Shown piece by piece: positions 9,686 through 18,572 of a stretch of 64,000 bases of DNA. The notes beneath the pieces were generated by a model. The model saw only the letters and a list, made by a program, of their open reading frames with translations. It did not search any database and was not told the origin of the DNA. The translations under genes were made by a program, and so were the position numbers. Position 1 is the stretch's first letter. The number at the start of each line of letters is the position of its first letter. Origin of the DNA: UBA11403 sp963784615 (lineage in GTDB: Bacteria; Pseudomonadota; Gammaproteobacteria; Legionellales; Legionellaceae); assembly GCA_963784615.1 (NCBI GenBank), contig CAWASG010000001.1, forward strand, positions 1,798,001 to 1,862,000, in the 5' to 3' direction.

Positions 9686-10825
9686 GTGTTTGATAGAATT
9701 TTAATTGTGGGTGGCGCTGGATTCATTGGTTCGCATTTGGCATCCAAAATACTTGCTAAAGGGAAAAAAGTGACCATTTTGGATTCACTAACCCCCCAAG
9801 TTCATGGTCAAATTCCTAAAAATATAGAATGGCTCGAGCAACAAGGAATAGATTTTATCCGTGGTAACGTTGTAAAACGTGCTGACTGGGGGCGTGCGCT
9901 TCACGATGTGGATGCTATTGTTCATCTAGCCGCCGAGACAGGAACCGGTCAATCCATGTATCAAATCGCGCATTATAACGAGGTCAATACGCAGGCCACC
10001 GCGTTGTTATTTGATGTGTTAGGCCAACTACCAGAACACCGTGTTAAACGCATCATCCTTGCATCCAGTCGCTCGGTATACGGAGAAGGGGCTTATCACT
10101 GTCACCATTGTGACCAAGGTCGTGTATTTCCAAAGAGCCGAGCGTTAAATGACTTAATGCGCGGGCAGTGGGAACTCATATGTCCTAACTGCGCACATGA
10201 GTTAATGCCGGTAGCAACCACTGAAACCGACCCCGTTCTCCCTGCATCGATCTATGCAGCAACAAAGTACGCACAGGAAGATCTGGTTCGCATTGCGTGT
10301 GAATCGCAAGGGATTGATTATGCAATTTTTCGCTTGCAAAATGTGTATGGCGAGCGACAATCACTCAATAATCCTTATACCGGGCTTTTGTCCATTTTTT
10401 CAACAAAAATTCGTTTGAGCAATCCATTACCTTTATTTGAAGACGGCAACGAAAGTCGTGATTTTGTTCATGTAGATGACGTCACAGATGCCCTTTTATG
10501 TGGTTTATTTTCAAAAAAACCAACCAATACCATTATCAATGTTGGCAGCGGGATTCCAACCTCAGTGAACGATGTGGCCATTCAACTTGCTTGTGCATTT
10601 GGTCGTGAGCCGAATATTGTTGTCACTGGACAATATAGAGTTGGCGATATTCGTCATAATGTTGCAGACATTACGCGTTTAATGCGTTATTTTGATTTTA
10701 AACCCAAAATCAGTTTGCAGGAGGGGCTTGGTCGTTTTGCTGCCTGGGTTGCTTCGCAACCGATACCAGAGGATAAGGGAAACGCGGCAAATAATGAACT
10801 ACGTGATCGGAACTTAATGAATTAA
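9686..10825 (+). CDS. NAD-dependent epimerase, dTDP-L-rhamnose 4-epimerase-like (WbiB type)
   Basis: The 379 aa extended SDR has GGAGFIGS at 9-16, SSRSVYGEG (127-135) and the catalytic Y190xxxK194 in IYAATKYAQE. Between residues 139 and 169 it has an insertion with two CxxC pairs (C139/C142 and C166/C169), a probable zinc ribbon. From memory this insertion is typical of the WbiB group that turns dTDP-L-rhamnose into dTDP-6-deoxy-L-talose. That would use the rhamnose made by the first genes of the locus. It starts at GTG 9686 after a good AAGGGA ribosome site. It is separated from wzy by 115 bp with no obvious feature. The substrate is inferred. Confidence 0.72.
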   Translation: MFDRILIVGGAGFIGSHLASKILAKGKKVTILDSLTPQVHGQIPKNIEWLEQQGIDFIRGNVVKRADWGRALHDVDAIVHLAAETGTGQSMYQIAHYNEVNTQATALLFDVLGQLPEHRVKRIILASSRSVYGEGAYHCHHCDQGRVFPKSRALNDLMRGQWELICPNCAHELMPVATTETDPVLPASIYAATKYAQEDLVRIACESQGIDYAIFRLQNVYGERQSLNNPYTGLLSIFSTKIRLSNPLPLFEDGNESRDFVHVDDVTDALLCGLFSKKPTNTIINVGSGIPTSVNDVAIQLACAFGREPNIVVTGQYRVGDIRHNVADITRLMRYFDFKPKISLQEGLGRFAAWVASQPIPEDKGNAANNELRDRNLMN

Positions 10826-10838
10826 TTGCAGGTCATAT

Positions 10839-11399
10839 ATGATGCCACAAGAACTTAGTCTTTATGCTTTACTGCGATGGGATTTACTCCGTCAACGCGA
10901 ATTACTTGGTAATGTTGATGTAAATTCTGGTTTCAAACTATGGCTTGGCCTATTTTATCCCCGATTTATTCCGGTATTGTTGTGTCGTTTGGCATATGAG
11001 CTTCAACGAAAAAAATTAGGTATTATTGCCAAGCTATTTTCGATGTTAAATGTCTTTGTTTTTGGTATTGAAATCGCAACCCAATGCAAAATTGGCCCCG
11101 GCTTATTTTTCCCTCATACGCACGGCACCGTCATCGGCGCAATTGCTATAGGTAATAATGCAACCATTTACCAAGGCGTTACCATTGGGGCTAAAGACTT
11201 GGACTTTAGTTATGACCTATCTCGCCGACCCGTTATTGGAAATAATGTCTTAATAGGCTCTGGTGCGAAAATTCTTGGTGGTTTTTCAATTGGTGATAAT
11301 GTGACTATTGGCGCTAATGCAGTTTTGTTACAAGCAGTCCCCGATAATCAGGTGGTTGGTGGAATACCGGCCCAAACGATTGGCATTAGGAATAATTGA
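10839..11399 (+). CDS. Serine-acetyltransferase-like hexapeptide acyltransferase
   Basis: The 186 aa protein has an alpha-helical N-terminus (about 1-75) and a left-handed beta-helix C-terminus (GPGLFFPHTHGTVIGAIAIG onward) of the CysE/SAT-like fold, with the catalytic-type His pair near residue 90. Within a polysaccharide locus it is more likely an O- or N-acetyltransferase acting on a sugar than a cysteine-biosynthesis enzyme. There are two adjacent ATG codons at 10839 and 10842; AGG lies just upstream. The following gene starts 1 bp after its stop. Confidence 0.75.
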   Translation: MMPQELSLYALLRWDLLRQRELLGNVDVNSGFKLWLGLFYPRFIPVLLCRLAYELQRKKLGIIAKLFSMLNVFVFGIEIATQCKIGPGLFFPHTHGTVIGAIAIGNNATIYQGVTIGAKDLDFSYDLSRRPVIGNNVLIGSGAKILGGFSIGDNVTIGANAVLLQAVPDNQVVGGIPAQTIGIRNN

Positions 11400-11400
11400 T

Positions 11401-12399
11401 ATGGCCGTTCAACTAGAGGGCAAACATATTCTCTTGGTAGCGCCGCGTTTTTTTGGTTATGAAAAAGAAATAGAAAATGAGCTGGTTAAACGCGGCGCAA
11501 TGGTCGACTACCTTACCGACAATCCTTTTGATAACACATTCATCAAAGCTATTGCGCGACATAACCGGAGATTACTAACCGGAGCAGTTAGACGTTACTA
11601 TTATGATGCATTAGATCGATTGTCCCGTCCTCATTATGACATGATTTTAGTCGTATGTGGTCATAATTTGCCAACAGCTGTTTTGACAGAATGGCGATCT
11701 ATTTACCCAAAAGCCAAGTTTGTTTTTTATACATGGGACTCTATTGTAAACAACCCTTTCATTTTACGTAATGTTGAACTTTTTGACTATTGCTTCTCGT
11801 TTGATAAAGCAGATTCCTTTAAGTATGGTTTTCACTTTAGACCTCTATTTTTCTCTGATGGTTACGATTCAACAGAAAAGGACGCTTTAAGTTATGACAT
11901 GAGTTTTATTGGAACAATGCATAGCGACCGCTATGCGTTAATCTCATCTATAGCTAAATCACTTCCTCAAGACGTCCATTTTTATAACTATTTATATATT
12001 CAAGCCAGGTGGGTCTATTACCTTTATAAGTGCAGCAATCCTTCGTTTAGAGCATCTAAAGTAAATGAATTTCAGTTTGATAAATTAAAGCAGCTTGATG
12101 TGCAACATATTTTTTCCATATCAAAAACGATCCTTGATATTGAACATCCCGCTCAAACAGGATTAACCATTAGAACATTAGAAACTTTTGGCGCGAAAAA
12201 AAAACTCGTTACCACGAACAAAGATATTTGTAATTATGACTTTTATTCAGCGAGCAATATTTATATTATTGATCGAAAAAAGCCCAAATTAGACCTCGAT
12301 TTCTTAAAACACCCTTATAATGACATTAATCCTAATTTGTATCGCAAATATAGTATTTCTGGGTGGTTAAATGAAATACTATATACAGCTTACTGTTAA
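11401..12399 (+). CDS. Putative glycosyltransferase, CgeB-like
   Basis: The 332 aa protein starts at ATG 11401, directly after the acyltransferase stop; the frame is open upstream but would overlap that gene. The pattern HILLVAPRFFGYEKEIENEL, a central SFIGTMHSDRY segment and a C-terminal HPAQTGLTIRTLETFGAKKK stretch resemble CgeB/capsular GT-B enzymes. In those families a nucleotide-sugar-binding region near the end selects an activated donor. It has no signal peptide. It would be the second glycosyltransferase of the locus. The exact family and substrate are uncertain. Confidence 0.6.
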   Translation: MAVQLEGKHILLVAPRFFGYEKEIENELVKRGAMVDYLTDNPFDNTFIKAIARHNRRLLTGAVRRYYYDALDRLSRPHYDMILVVCGHNLPTAVLTEWRSIYPKAKFVFYTWDSIVNNPFILRNVELFDYCFSFDKADSFKYGFHFRPLFFSDGYDSTEKDALSYDMSFIGTMHSDRYALISSIAKSLPQDVHFYNYLYIQARWVYYLYKCSNPSFRASKVNEFQFDKLKQLDVQHIFSISKTILDIEHPAQTGLTIRTLETFGAKKKLVTTNKDICNYDFYSASNIYIIDRKKPKLDLDFLKHPYNDINPNLYRKYSISGWLNEILYTAYC

Positions 12400-12461
12400 T
12401 ATTCTATTACAGATAACTACTCGGGCATCGGACTTTCCTTCACCGTTAATAAGACCAGCCA

Positions 12462-13970
12462 CTATGAATTGTACTCCTCAAATGAAGTCAATCGTGTTGT
12501 CACGTGCCGATTAAGAGTACTTCTTTTCGCACTTTCCACCCCGGGTTGATCAAACGAATTAATATCCCAAATTACACCTTGCACATACGTCTTATGTTCA
12601 TAGAGTGCAATCAGCGAGCCTATGGAACAGGGTTTGCAATCTGTCAGGCTGATGTTGTTGAGTGGTGTATTTCCAGGAATATAGCCGTTCGGATTATCGG
12701 CCTCACTGATTCCGTGGGCCAGAACGGTCTTTTTGATCTGATACATGTCATCAATCAATTCCCCCTCATGGATTTTTAGCGTAACTAAATCTAAGGTAAC
12801 TTTGTGTGTGCCCTGGCATAGTAATTGATAGTAACTGTGTTGTGCTTGATTGCCGAGCCCTCCCCAGACAATGGGAGCAGTATTGTAATTGACCGCTCGC
12901 CCTTGGTTATCAATAGATTTGCCATTACTTTCCATGTCGAGTTGCTGGATGTACGGGACAAAATACGCTAGGTATTTTGAGTAGGTGAGGATAAGGAGAT
13001 TATGAATAAATAAAAAATTCGTATTCCATATCCCTATTAGCGCAAGCAACACGGGAAGATTGGTGTTCAACTCGGCATGAGAAAAATGCTTATCCATATG
13101 ATTGGCGCCTTTGAGAAGCTCGGTGAATTGCTCAAAGCCGATTGCGATAACCGTGATTAAGTTGATAGCAGAGCAGGCAGAATAGCGACCGCCCACCCAG
13201 TCCCATAGTGGCAATATATGGAAAATACCGTATTGTTGTGCGCTTTCTATGCTCGCTGTCACGGCTATGAGATGATTACCGAGAGCATGTTCTTTGCCAA
13301 GCCAGTCAATGGCTTTTTGCATATTATAAAGGGTTTCTTTGGTCGTAAACGATTTGGAGGCCACAATAAAAAGCGTGGTTTCGGGTTGCAGCTTTGCAAC
13401 AGCATTCATAAACGCATCAGGATCGACGTCTGAAATAAAATGATAGTTCAACTGTGTCGCTGTGTACTTCGTCAGTGCCTGAACGCAAAATCTCGGCCCT
13501 AAATCTGATCCGCCGATGCCGATATTGACGATATCTATGATGGGTTTCCCTGAAAACCCAAGCCAATTGCCTGTACGAATTTGTTCGCTGATATAACGCA
13601 TTTTGTCGCGTGTTTGTAAAATATCGGGAATGATATCTCGACCATCCACCAGAATAGGGGTTGTCTCTTGGGCGCGTAAGGCGGTATGAAGTGCCGGTCG
13701 TTGTTCACTGGAGTTGACACACTTCCCTTGAATTAAATCCAGAATTTTTTGGGGTAGATGACGCTCATTGGCTAACGCGATTAATAATTCAATCGTTCGG
13801 TTATTCACGCGCTGATTTGTAAAATCAATATGAATGCCTCCCGCAGAAGCCGTCATTTGCTGTTGTCTGCAAGGATTGGTTTGATGCAAATCATTGAGCG
13901 TTATCAGCCGCATTGATTCTGCATGGTTTTTTAATTCTATCCACGAATTGAGTTCAGTAAGTTGCATCAT
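12462..13970 (-). CDS. pgi: Glucose-6-phosphate isomerase
   Basis: This enzyme interconverts glucose-6-phosphate and fructose-6-phosphate. Both family signatures are present: DWVGGRYSACSAINL (257-271) and WDINSFDQPGVESAKR (468-483). Predicted catalytic residues are E347 (in MESNGK), H378 (in QAQHSYY) and K482. At 502 aa it is shorter than E. coli Pgi (549) but a usual length for several Legionella-like bacteria. It is convergent with the polysaccharide locus and may supply hexose phosphates to it. Two adjacent ATG codons start the gene. Confidence 0.96.
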   Translation of the reverse strand: MMQLTELNSWIELKNHAESMRLITLNDLHQTNPCRQQQMTASAGGIHIDFTNQRVNNRTIELLIALANERHLPQKILDLIQGKCVNSSEQRPALHTALRAQETTPILVDGRDIIPDILQTRDKMRYISEQIRTGNWLGFSGKPIIDIVNIGIGGSDLGPRFCVQALTKYTATQLNYHFISDVDPDAFMNAVAKLQPETTLFIVASKSFTTKETLYNMQKAIDWLGKEHALGNHLIAVTASIESAQQYGIFHILPLWDWVGGRYSACSAINLITVIAIGFEQFTELLKGANHMDKHFSHAELNTNLPVLLALIGIWNTNFLFIHNLLILTYSKYLAYFVPYIQQLDMESNGKSIDNQGRAVNYNTAPIVWGGLGNQAQHSYYQLLCQGTHKVTLDLVTLKIHEGELIDDMYQIKKTVLAHGISEADNPNGYIPGNTPLNNISLTDCKPCSIGSLIALYEHKTYVQGVIWDINSFDQPGVESAKRSTLNRHVTTRLTSFEEYNS

Positions 13971-14132
13971 GCGTTACCGTATTTTTTTGGGAAGCATAGC
14001 ATCTCCCAAAGACCTTCACAATTGATGCAACATATATTGTTATTCCTGGACTGATGTTGTATGTTTGTAACGACTTTACACCGTAGCCCTGGTGCAGCGG
14101 CACATCCCTAACATCTTCGAATAAGGAATATT

Positions 14133-14333
14133 ATGAATAAATTATACTTTGTTTCTTTTTTATTATTAATAACCTCTCCTTCTTTTGCGTATGTTGGGCC
14201 TGGTTTTGCGGGTGGTGCTGTCACGGCTGTTTTGGGATTATTTGCAGCAATTTTTATGCTCCTGTTCGGCATCATTTGGTATCCTCTCAAAAAGTTAATA
14301 AAGTCTTTTTCTCAGACAAAGAAAAGCCAATAA
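14133..14333 (+). CDS. Small membrane protein with signal-like N-terminus
   Basis: The 66 aa protein has an N-terminal hydrophobic segment ending in SPSFAYVGPGFAGG, a second hydrophobic helix (about 28-50) and a basic tail (YPLKKLIKSF...KKSQ). AAGGAA lies upstream of the ATG. Its stop overlaps the sulfotransferase start (TAATG), so the two are probably co-translated. Short GPG-x-G membrane proteins of this form occur beside sulfotransferases in other genomes as I recall. Its role is unknown; it may be a partner of the membrane-bound sulfotransferase. Confidence 0.7.
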   Translation: MNKLYFVSFLLLITSPSFAYVGPGFAGGAVTAVLGLFAAIFMLLFGIIWYPLKKLIKSFSQTKKSQ

Positions 14334-15793
14334 TGGGCGTCGTTTTCTACTCTATGCCAATGGCTTTTTTTCTGATTACAAGCATTCGACGGCTAAGCCT
14401 TAACCAAAAACTTCGTTGCCAGTTTCAAGAATGTTTAGAACTACTTCAACATTTTTATAAAGCTGTTTCGGACGAGGAGCGCCAACGATTCATATTATCG
14501 GCCGGTATGAAAACGCTCAGATTAAGTTTAGTCATGCTGGCGTGGGTCATTTTTTTTGCGGGCGTCATTTTTGTAGGACCTTGGCTCTTGCATTTTAATC
14601 AGATACAGATGGCCAACTATCTCTGGTCATTATCGATAGTGAGCATCGTTGGGTGGGTCATGTGTTATATCTTCATTGACCGCGCCTCTTCAGCGTCAAA
14701 ACCACAGCTTGCTTATAGCAAACTCGACCGCTCTTTACACTGGATTGCCTTGCAACCACGGCTGGTTCGCCAGGTCTCATTTGATTTAGAGCGCCTGTAT
14801 GCATTACCTCATCCATCAATAGTGAATGCCAAACAACTATCGCAGAACGCCGTCTATGTTTGCGGACTCGCTCGATCCGGTACAACCATGCTTTTGCGCG
14901 TGCTTGATCAAATAGATGTTTTCAAAACATTAAGTTACCGTGATATGCCTTTTGTATTGGCCCCTAATTTATGGAGATTATTAACAGGATATTCATCAAA
15001 GAAGATGGCGCGGATCGAACGCGCGCATCAAGACGGTATTTTAGTCGATTATGATAGCCCGGAGGCCTTTGAAGAAGTGTTTTGGCAAACGTTTTCGCCG
15101 AATACATCCGGTGATCCAGGATATGATACCGCAAGACCAACGCAAGATGTGCTTCAATCCTTTGCTGATTATCGCGTTTTGATTGCTAACCCCAAATCCC
15201 TTAACGAGGTTGCAAATCAGCAACCTTACCGTTATCTGTCGAAGAATAATAACAATCTGTTGCGATTAGAAAGCCTCGCCGGTGACAAGACAGCAATCGT
15301 TCTATTGGTGTATCGCAATCCTGTGGATACAGCCCGCTCGCTTCATCGTTTGCATCAATCATTTTGCGCCACTTATCAAAACGATCGTTTTGCAAATGCT
15401 TATATGGGTTGGCTTGGTCATCACGAGTTTGGTCCAGGGCACCGCCCCTTTGCTTTTGCCCGTTTGGAAATGGATCCATCCTTAACTCCCGAAGATCCTA
15501 ATTATTGGTTAGATTATTGGTGCGTGGTTTATAAACATGTACTTCGTCATAGTGATGCAAACATCTATTTAGTTGAGCATGAGGCAATGCGTTTAAAGCC
15601 AAGAGAAATGATAGCAGCAATCTGTAGGACGCTGGGCGTTAGTGCACAGTATGACGTTCTTGCTGATGCAATTAGACCAAATGAAGGCGACATCAGCGAT
15701 AACTTAGACGAATTTGACAGGACCCTATTGCTGCGAGCTCTGCAACTGCATGCGACATTACAACGGAGTACAAACAACATCAGTACATCATGA
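14333..15793 (+). CDS. Membrane-anchored sulfotransferase (PAPS-dependent family)
   Basis: From ATG 14333 the protein has 486 aa; an upstream in-frame Met would overlap the small membrane gene. Two hydrophobic segments (about 65-95 and 100-120) are followed by a soluble domain. That domain starts with a PAPS-loop-like VYVCGLARSGTTMLLR, and further on has VLLVYRNPVDTARSL, the usual 3'-phosphate-binding strand/helix of sulfotransferases. It likely transfers sulfate from PAPS to a glycan or lipid at the inner membrane. The cysD and cysNC genes downstream would supply PAPS. The acceptor is unknown. Confidence 0.8.
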   Translation: MGVVFYSMPMAFFLITSIRRLSLNQKLRCQFQECLELLQHFYKAVSDEERQRFILSAGMKTLRLSLVMLAWVIFFAGVIFVGPWLLHFNQIQMANYLWSLSIVSIVGWVMCYIFIDRASSASKPQLAYSKLDRSLHWIALQPRLVRQVSFDLERLYALPHPSIVNAKQLSQNAVYVCGLARSGTTMLLRVLDQIDVFKTLSYRDMPFVLAPNLWRLLTGYSSKKMARIERAHQDGILVDYDSPEAFEEVFWQTFSPNTSGDPGYDTARPTQDVLQSFADYRVLIANPKSLNEVANQQPYRYLSKNNNNLLRLESLAGDKTAIVLLVYRNPVDTARSLHRLHQSFCATYQNDRFANAYMGWLGHHEFGPGHRPFAFARLEMDPSLTPEDPNYWLDYWCVVYKHVLRHSDANIYLVEHEAMRLKPREMIAAICRTLGVSAQYDVLADAIRPNEGDISDNLDEFDRTLLLRALQLHATLQRSTNNISTS

Positions 15794-15877
15794 CACTTGA
15801 TATGCACCAAGGCTACGGCAGATCATCTAACCGACATGATGTGGTGAATTGTTTCCAACATCAAATTTTAAGGACTT

Positions 15878-17311
15878 ATGTTGAACAAAAAGACTTCTCG
15901 ATATGGATGGTATCTTTGGCTGGCTTCTTTGTTTTTGTTGATTTTAATACTCGCGGTGCTTTCCTCTCTCTGGTTAGGGCGCGCTGCAACGCTGCACAGC
16001 CCAAGATTATCGGAAAAGCAGACAAAAATCATATCATCAATTATATTTGCTCCATCAATCATGAAGTCTACTATCCTCTCAAAACTCTATCCAGACCCAT
16101 TGGCATTACTCAATAAACGCGCCTTGATCGAACAACCCCATTGGATGAACCGATTTCCAGCGCCAGAAGATAAGGGTTATTTATTGTTCTCAGGAGTCGA
16201 TCCAATGGCTAAGCACGCCATTGTAGCGCTAATTCGCATTGCCGATGGCAGGGAAATGGCGCGTTGGGATCCTGATTGGTCGGCTGTTTTTAAAAACGTT
16301 GTCACTGTTTTAGAGAGTGAACCAAGAACTAGATCCAACGAGAAAGGGGTATTGGCTATGCACCCACTTTTATTAACCGATGGTTCGATTATATTTAAAA
16401 CAACAAATAGTGTTATGGCTCGGCTTAATGCGTGTGAAAGGAAGCCTGCCTGGGCTCTAGGTCATGAACTGATGCATCATTCAACGGAAATGGGAGCAGA
16501 TGGCAACATTTGGACCCCTGGTGTCACGAATAATGCATTTCCTCAAAACGCTTGGCTCACCACACATCTACGCGATGATGCCTTAGTGCGCCTATCCATA
16601 GATGGCAAAGTACTAGAGAAACGCTCATTTTCCAAGATTCTGCTTAAGAGTGGTTTAGAAACAATGTTATTCGGGCATTCCGGGTTAGCATTTAATGACG
16701 ACCCCATTCACTTAAACCAAATCTCAATTGCCGCAACTGATTCTCACCATTGGAAAAAAGATGATTTACTCATATCTGCTCGGCATTTAAGTACGGTGTT
16801 TTTATATCGCCCGTCAGAAGATAAAATCATATGGTACCAACAAGGCCCTTGGATAAACCAACACTCTGCTCGTTTTGTTGATGATCATCGCATTTCTGTA
16901 TTCGACAATCATGTTGTCGGCGGAGCGCCTAGCGATCAGCCATTTGCTGCAAAACCCTACAGGAATCGCGTCATCGTCTATGATTTTGCGACAAAAGAAA
17001 TATCGGAGCCGTTTAAATCATTACTTGACCAAGCCAAACCCAGAACAATAACGGAGGGCAGAGCACAGCTTTTACCCGATGGCGGCCTTTTTATAGAAGA
17101 AACAAATACCGGCAGACATCTACGATTTACAGCTGACAAGCTGCTTTGGTCGAGAATTAATTATTATAACGACAAATATATTGGACTCGTTTCATGGAGT
17201 CGTTATTTGACAGCGGATGAAGTACAAGCGCCTTTGCGCGCAATCGCTTCAAACCCAAAGTGTATCGCGCTTGCTCAATCTCAACACGATAAGGCAGAGC
17301 CAATGGCCTGA
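15878..17311 (+). CDS. Arylsulfotransferase-like (ASST family) exported protein
   Basis: The 477 aa protein has one N-terminal membrane anchor or signal (WYLWLASLFLLILILAVLSS). The periplasmic body has GHELMHHSTEMGADGNIW near residue 195 and a HSARFVDDHRISVFDNH segment near 330, which fit the beta-propeller arylsulfotransferase (ASST) family. Those enzymes move sulfate between acceptors through a histidine without PAPS. It has a good ribosome site (AAGGA). Located between the sulfotransferase and cysDNC, it plausibly takes part in sulfating an envelope glycan. The family is fairly likely; the reaction is unproven. Confidence 0.65.
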   Translation: MLNKKTSRYGWYLWLASLFLLILILAVLSSLWLGRAATLHSPRLSEKQTKIISSIIFAPSIMKSTILSKLYPDPLALLNKRALIEQPHWMNRFPAPEDKGYLLFSGVDPMAKHAIVALIRIADGREMARWDPDWSAVFKNVVTVLESEPRTRSNEKGVLAMHPLLLTDGSIIFKTTNSVMARLNACERKPAWALGHELMHHSTEMGADGNIWTPGVTNNAFPQNAWLTTHLRDDALVRLSIDGKVLEKRSFSKILLKSGLETMLFGHSGLAFNDDPIHLNQISIAATDSHHWKKDDLLISARHLSTVFLYRPSEDKIIWYQQGPWINQHSARFVDDHRISVFDNHVVGGAPSDQPFAAKPYRNRVIVYDFATKEISEPFKSLLDQAKPRTITEGRAQLLPDGGLFIEETNTGRHLRFTADKLLWSRINYYNDKYIGLVSWSRYLTADEVQAPLRAIASNPKCIALAQSQHDKAEPMA

Positions 17312-17352
17312 TTTCTATCTGTAACGCATATGATTTTTATTGGAGGCTAAAA

Positions 17353-17595
17353 ATGAAAACGGAAAGACGCGCCATATCTATTCTAAAAGCGATTAGTTGG
17401 CGAATATGCGCGACATTAACCACAGTCATCATTTGTTACTATCTGACCGGCAACATTGAGCTCTCCACCTCAATCGGATTGACTGAATTGGTATTTAAAA
17501 TAGGGTTATATTATGCCCATGAACGCTTGTGGATATTAATAACAGGTATTTCAGGCAAAATGAAACGAGAAACTTCAGAGTCCTTAATCACCTAA
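17353..17595 (+). CDS. DUF2061 membrane protein
   Basis: The 80 aa protein carries the DUF2061 pattern: a conserved KAISWRICATLTTVIICYYLTG helix followed by a second helix ending in KIGLYYAHERLW. Two membrane segments are expected. Genes of this family are commonly found next to cysD/cysN or sulfur-activation genes. GGAGG precedes the ATG. It sits 30 bp upstream of cysD in the same orientation. No biochemical role is established. Confidence 0.85.
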   Translation: MKTERRAISILKAISWRICATLTTVIICYYLTGNIELSTSIGLTELVFKIGLYYAHERLWILITGISGKMKRETSESLIT

Positions 17596-17624
17596 ACAGC
17601 ACAAACACAATAAGGAGATTGTAA

Positions 17625-18572
17625 ATGCCGGATCATGTGCAGGAACGTTGCCACGCTGCAATACCTCAATCACTAATAACCAACCACCTGGATCAATTAG
17701 AAGCGGAAAGCATTTACATCTTTCGTGAAATCTTTGCCGAAGCACGAAACCCTGTCATGCTTTATTCAATCGGTAAAGACTCGTCTGTTTTGCTGCATTT
17801 AGCTCGAAAAGCATTTTGGCCTGCAAGAGTCCCTTTTCCATTACTACATGTGGATACTGGCTGGAAATTTAAGGACATGTATCAATTTCGAGATACCTAT
17901 ACAAAAGCCCATGACTTAGAACTTATTATCCATAAAAATACCGATGAAGCCGCGCAAAACATCACACCGTTTACACATGGCGCATCGCTTTATACGGATT
18001 TGATGAAAACACAAGTACTCAAACAGGCGTTGAATCACTATGGTTTTGATGCGGCTTTTGGTGGTGCGCGTCGTGATGAGGAAAAATCACGGGCCAAAGA
18101 ACGGATCCTGTCGTTTCGCAATGAAAATCATCAATGGGACCCCAAGCAGCAACGACCAGAGCTGTGGAATTTATATAACACATTCAAAAAAAACAATGAA
18201 AGTTTTCGTGTATTCCCGCTGTCGAATTGGACGGAACTGGATATTTGGTTATACATTTATCGTGAATCAATCCCAATCGTGCCTTTATATCTAGCAGCTC
18301 CTCGGCCGGTGATTTCTCGTAAAGGGATGCTACTCATGGTCGATGACGATAGGCTGCCTTTAGACGCGAACGAACAACCCATGATTAAACATATTCGATT
18401 CCGTACGCTAGGATGCTATCCATTAACGGCGGCGATTGAATCAACCGCCGATACCTTGGAAAAAATGATTATTGAAATGCTCAGCATGACGACCTCTGAA
18501 CGGCAGGGTCGATTGATCGATCATGACCAACCGAGCGCGATGGAACAAAAGAAAAAAGAAGGGTATTTCTAA
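17625..18572 (+). CDS. cysD: Sulfate adenylyltransferase subunit 2
   Basis: With CysN, CysD forms ATP sulfurylase, making APS from sulfate and ATP. The 315 aa protein shows the PP-loop signature YSIGKDSSVLLHL, LLHVDTGWKF and GGARRDEEKSRAKER. AAGGAG lies upstream of the ATG. It is translationally linked to cysNC (TAATG overlap). The same pair is called NodP/NodQ when it feeds a sulfotransferase. No cysH, cysI or cysJ lies nearby, which favours a PAPS-supply role. Confidence 0.95.
   Translation: MPDHVQERCHAAIPQSLITNHLDQLEAESIYIFREIFAEARNPVMLYSIGKDSSVLLHLARKAFWPARVPFPLLHVDTGWKFKDMYQFRDTYTKAHDLELIIHKNTDEAAQNITPFTHGASLYTDLMKTQVLKQALNHYGFDAAFGGARRDEEKSRAKERILSFRNENHQWDPKQQRPELWNLYNTFKKNNESFRVFPLSNWTELDIWLYIYRESIPIVPLYLAAPRPVISRKGMLLMVDDDRLPLDANEQPMIKHIRFRTLGCYPLTAAIESTADTLEKMIIEMLSMTTSERQGRLIDHDQPSAMEQKKKEGYF

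Noticed and set aside
15790..16116. 108-codon frame overlapping the ASST-like gene
   Set aside because: It is out of frame with the clear ASST-like gene, which has a better start and motifs.
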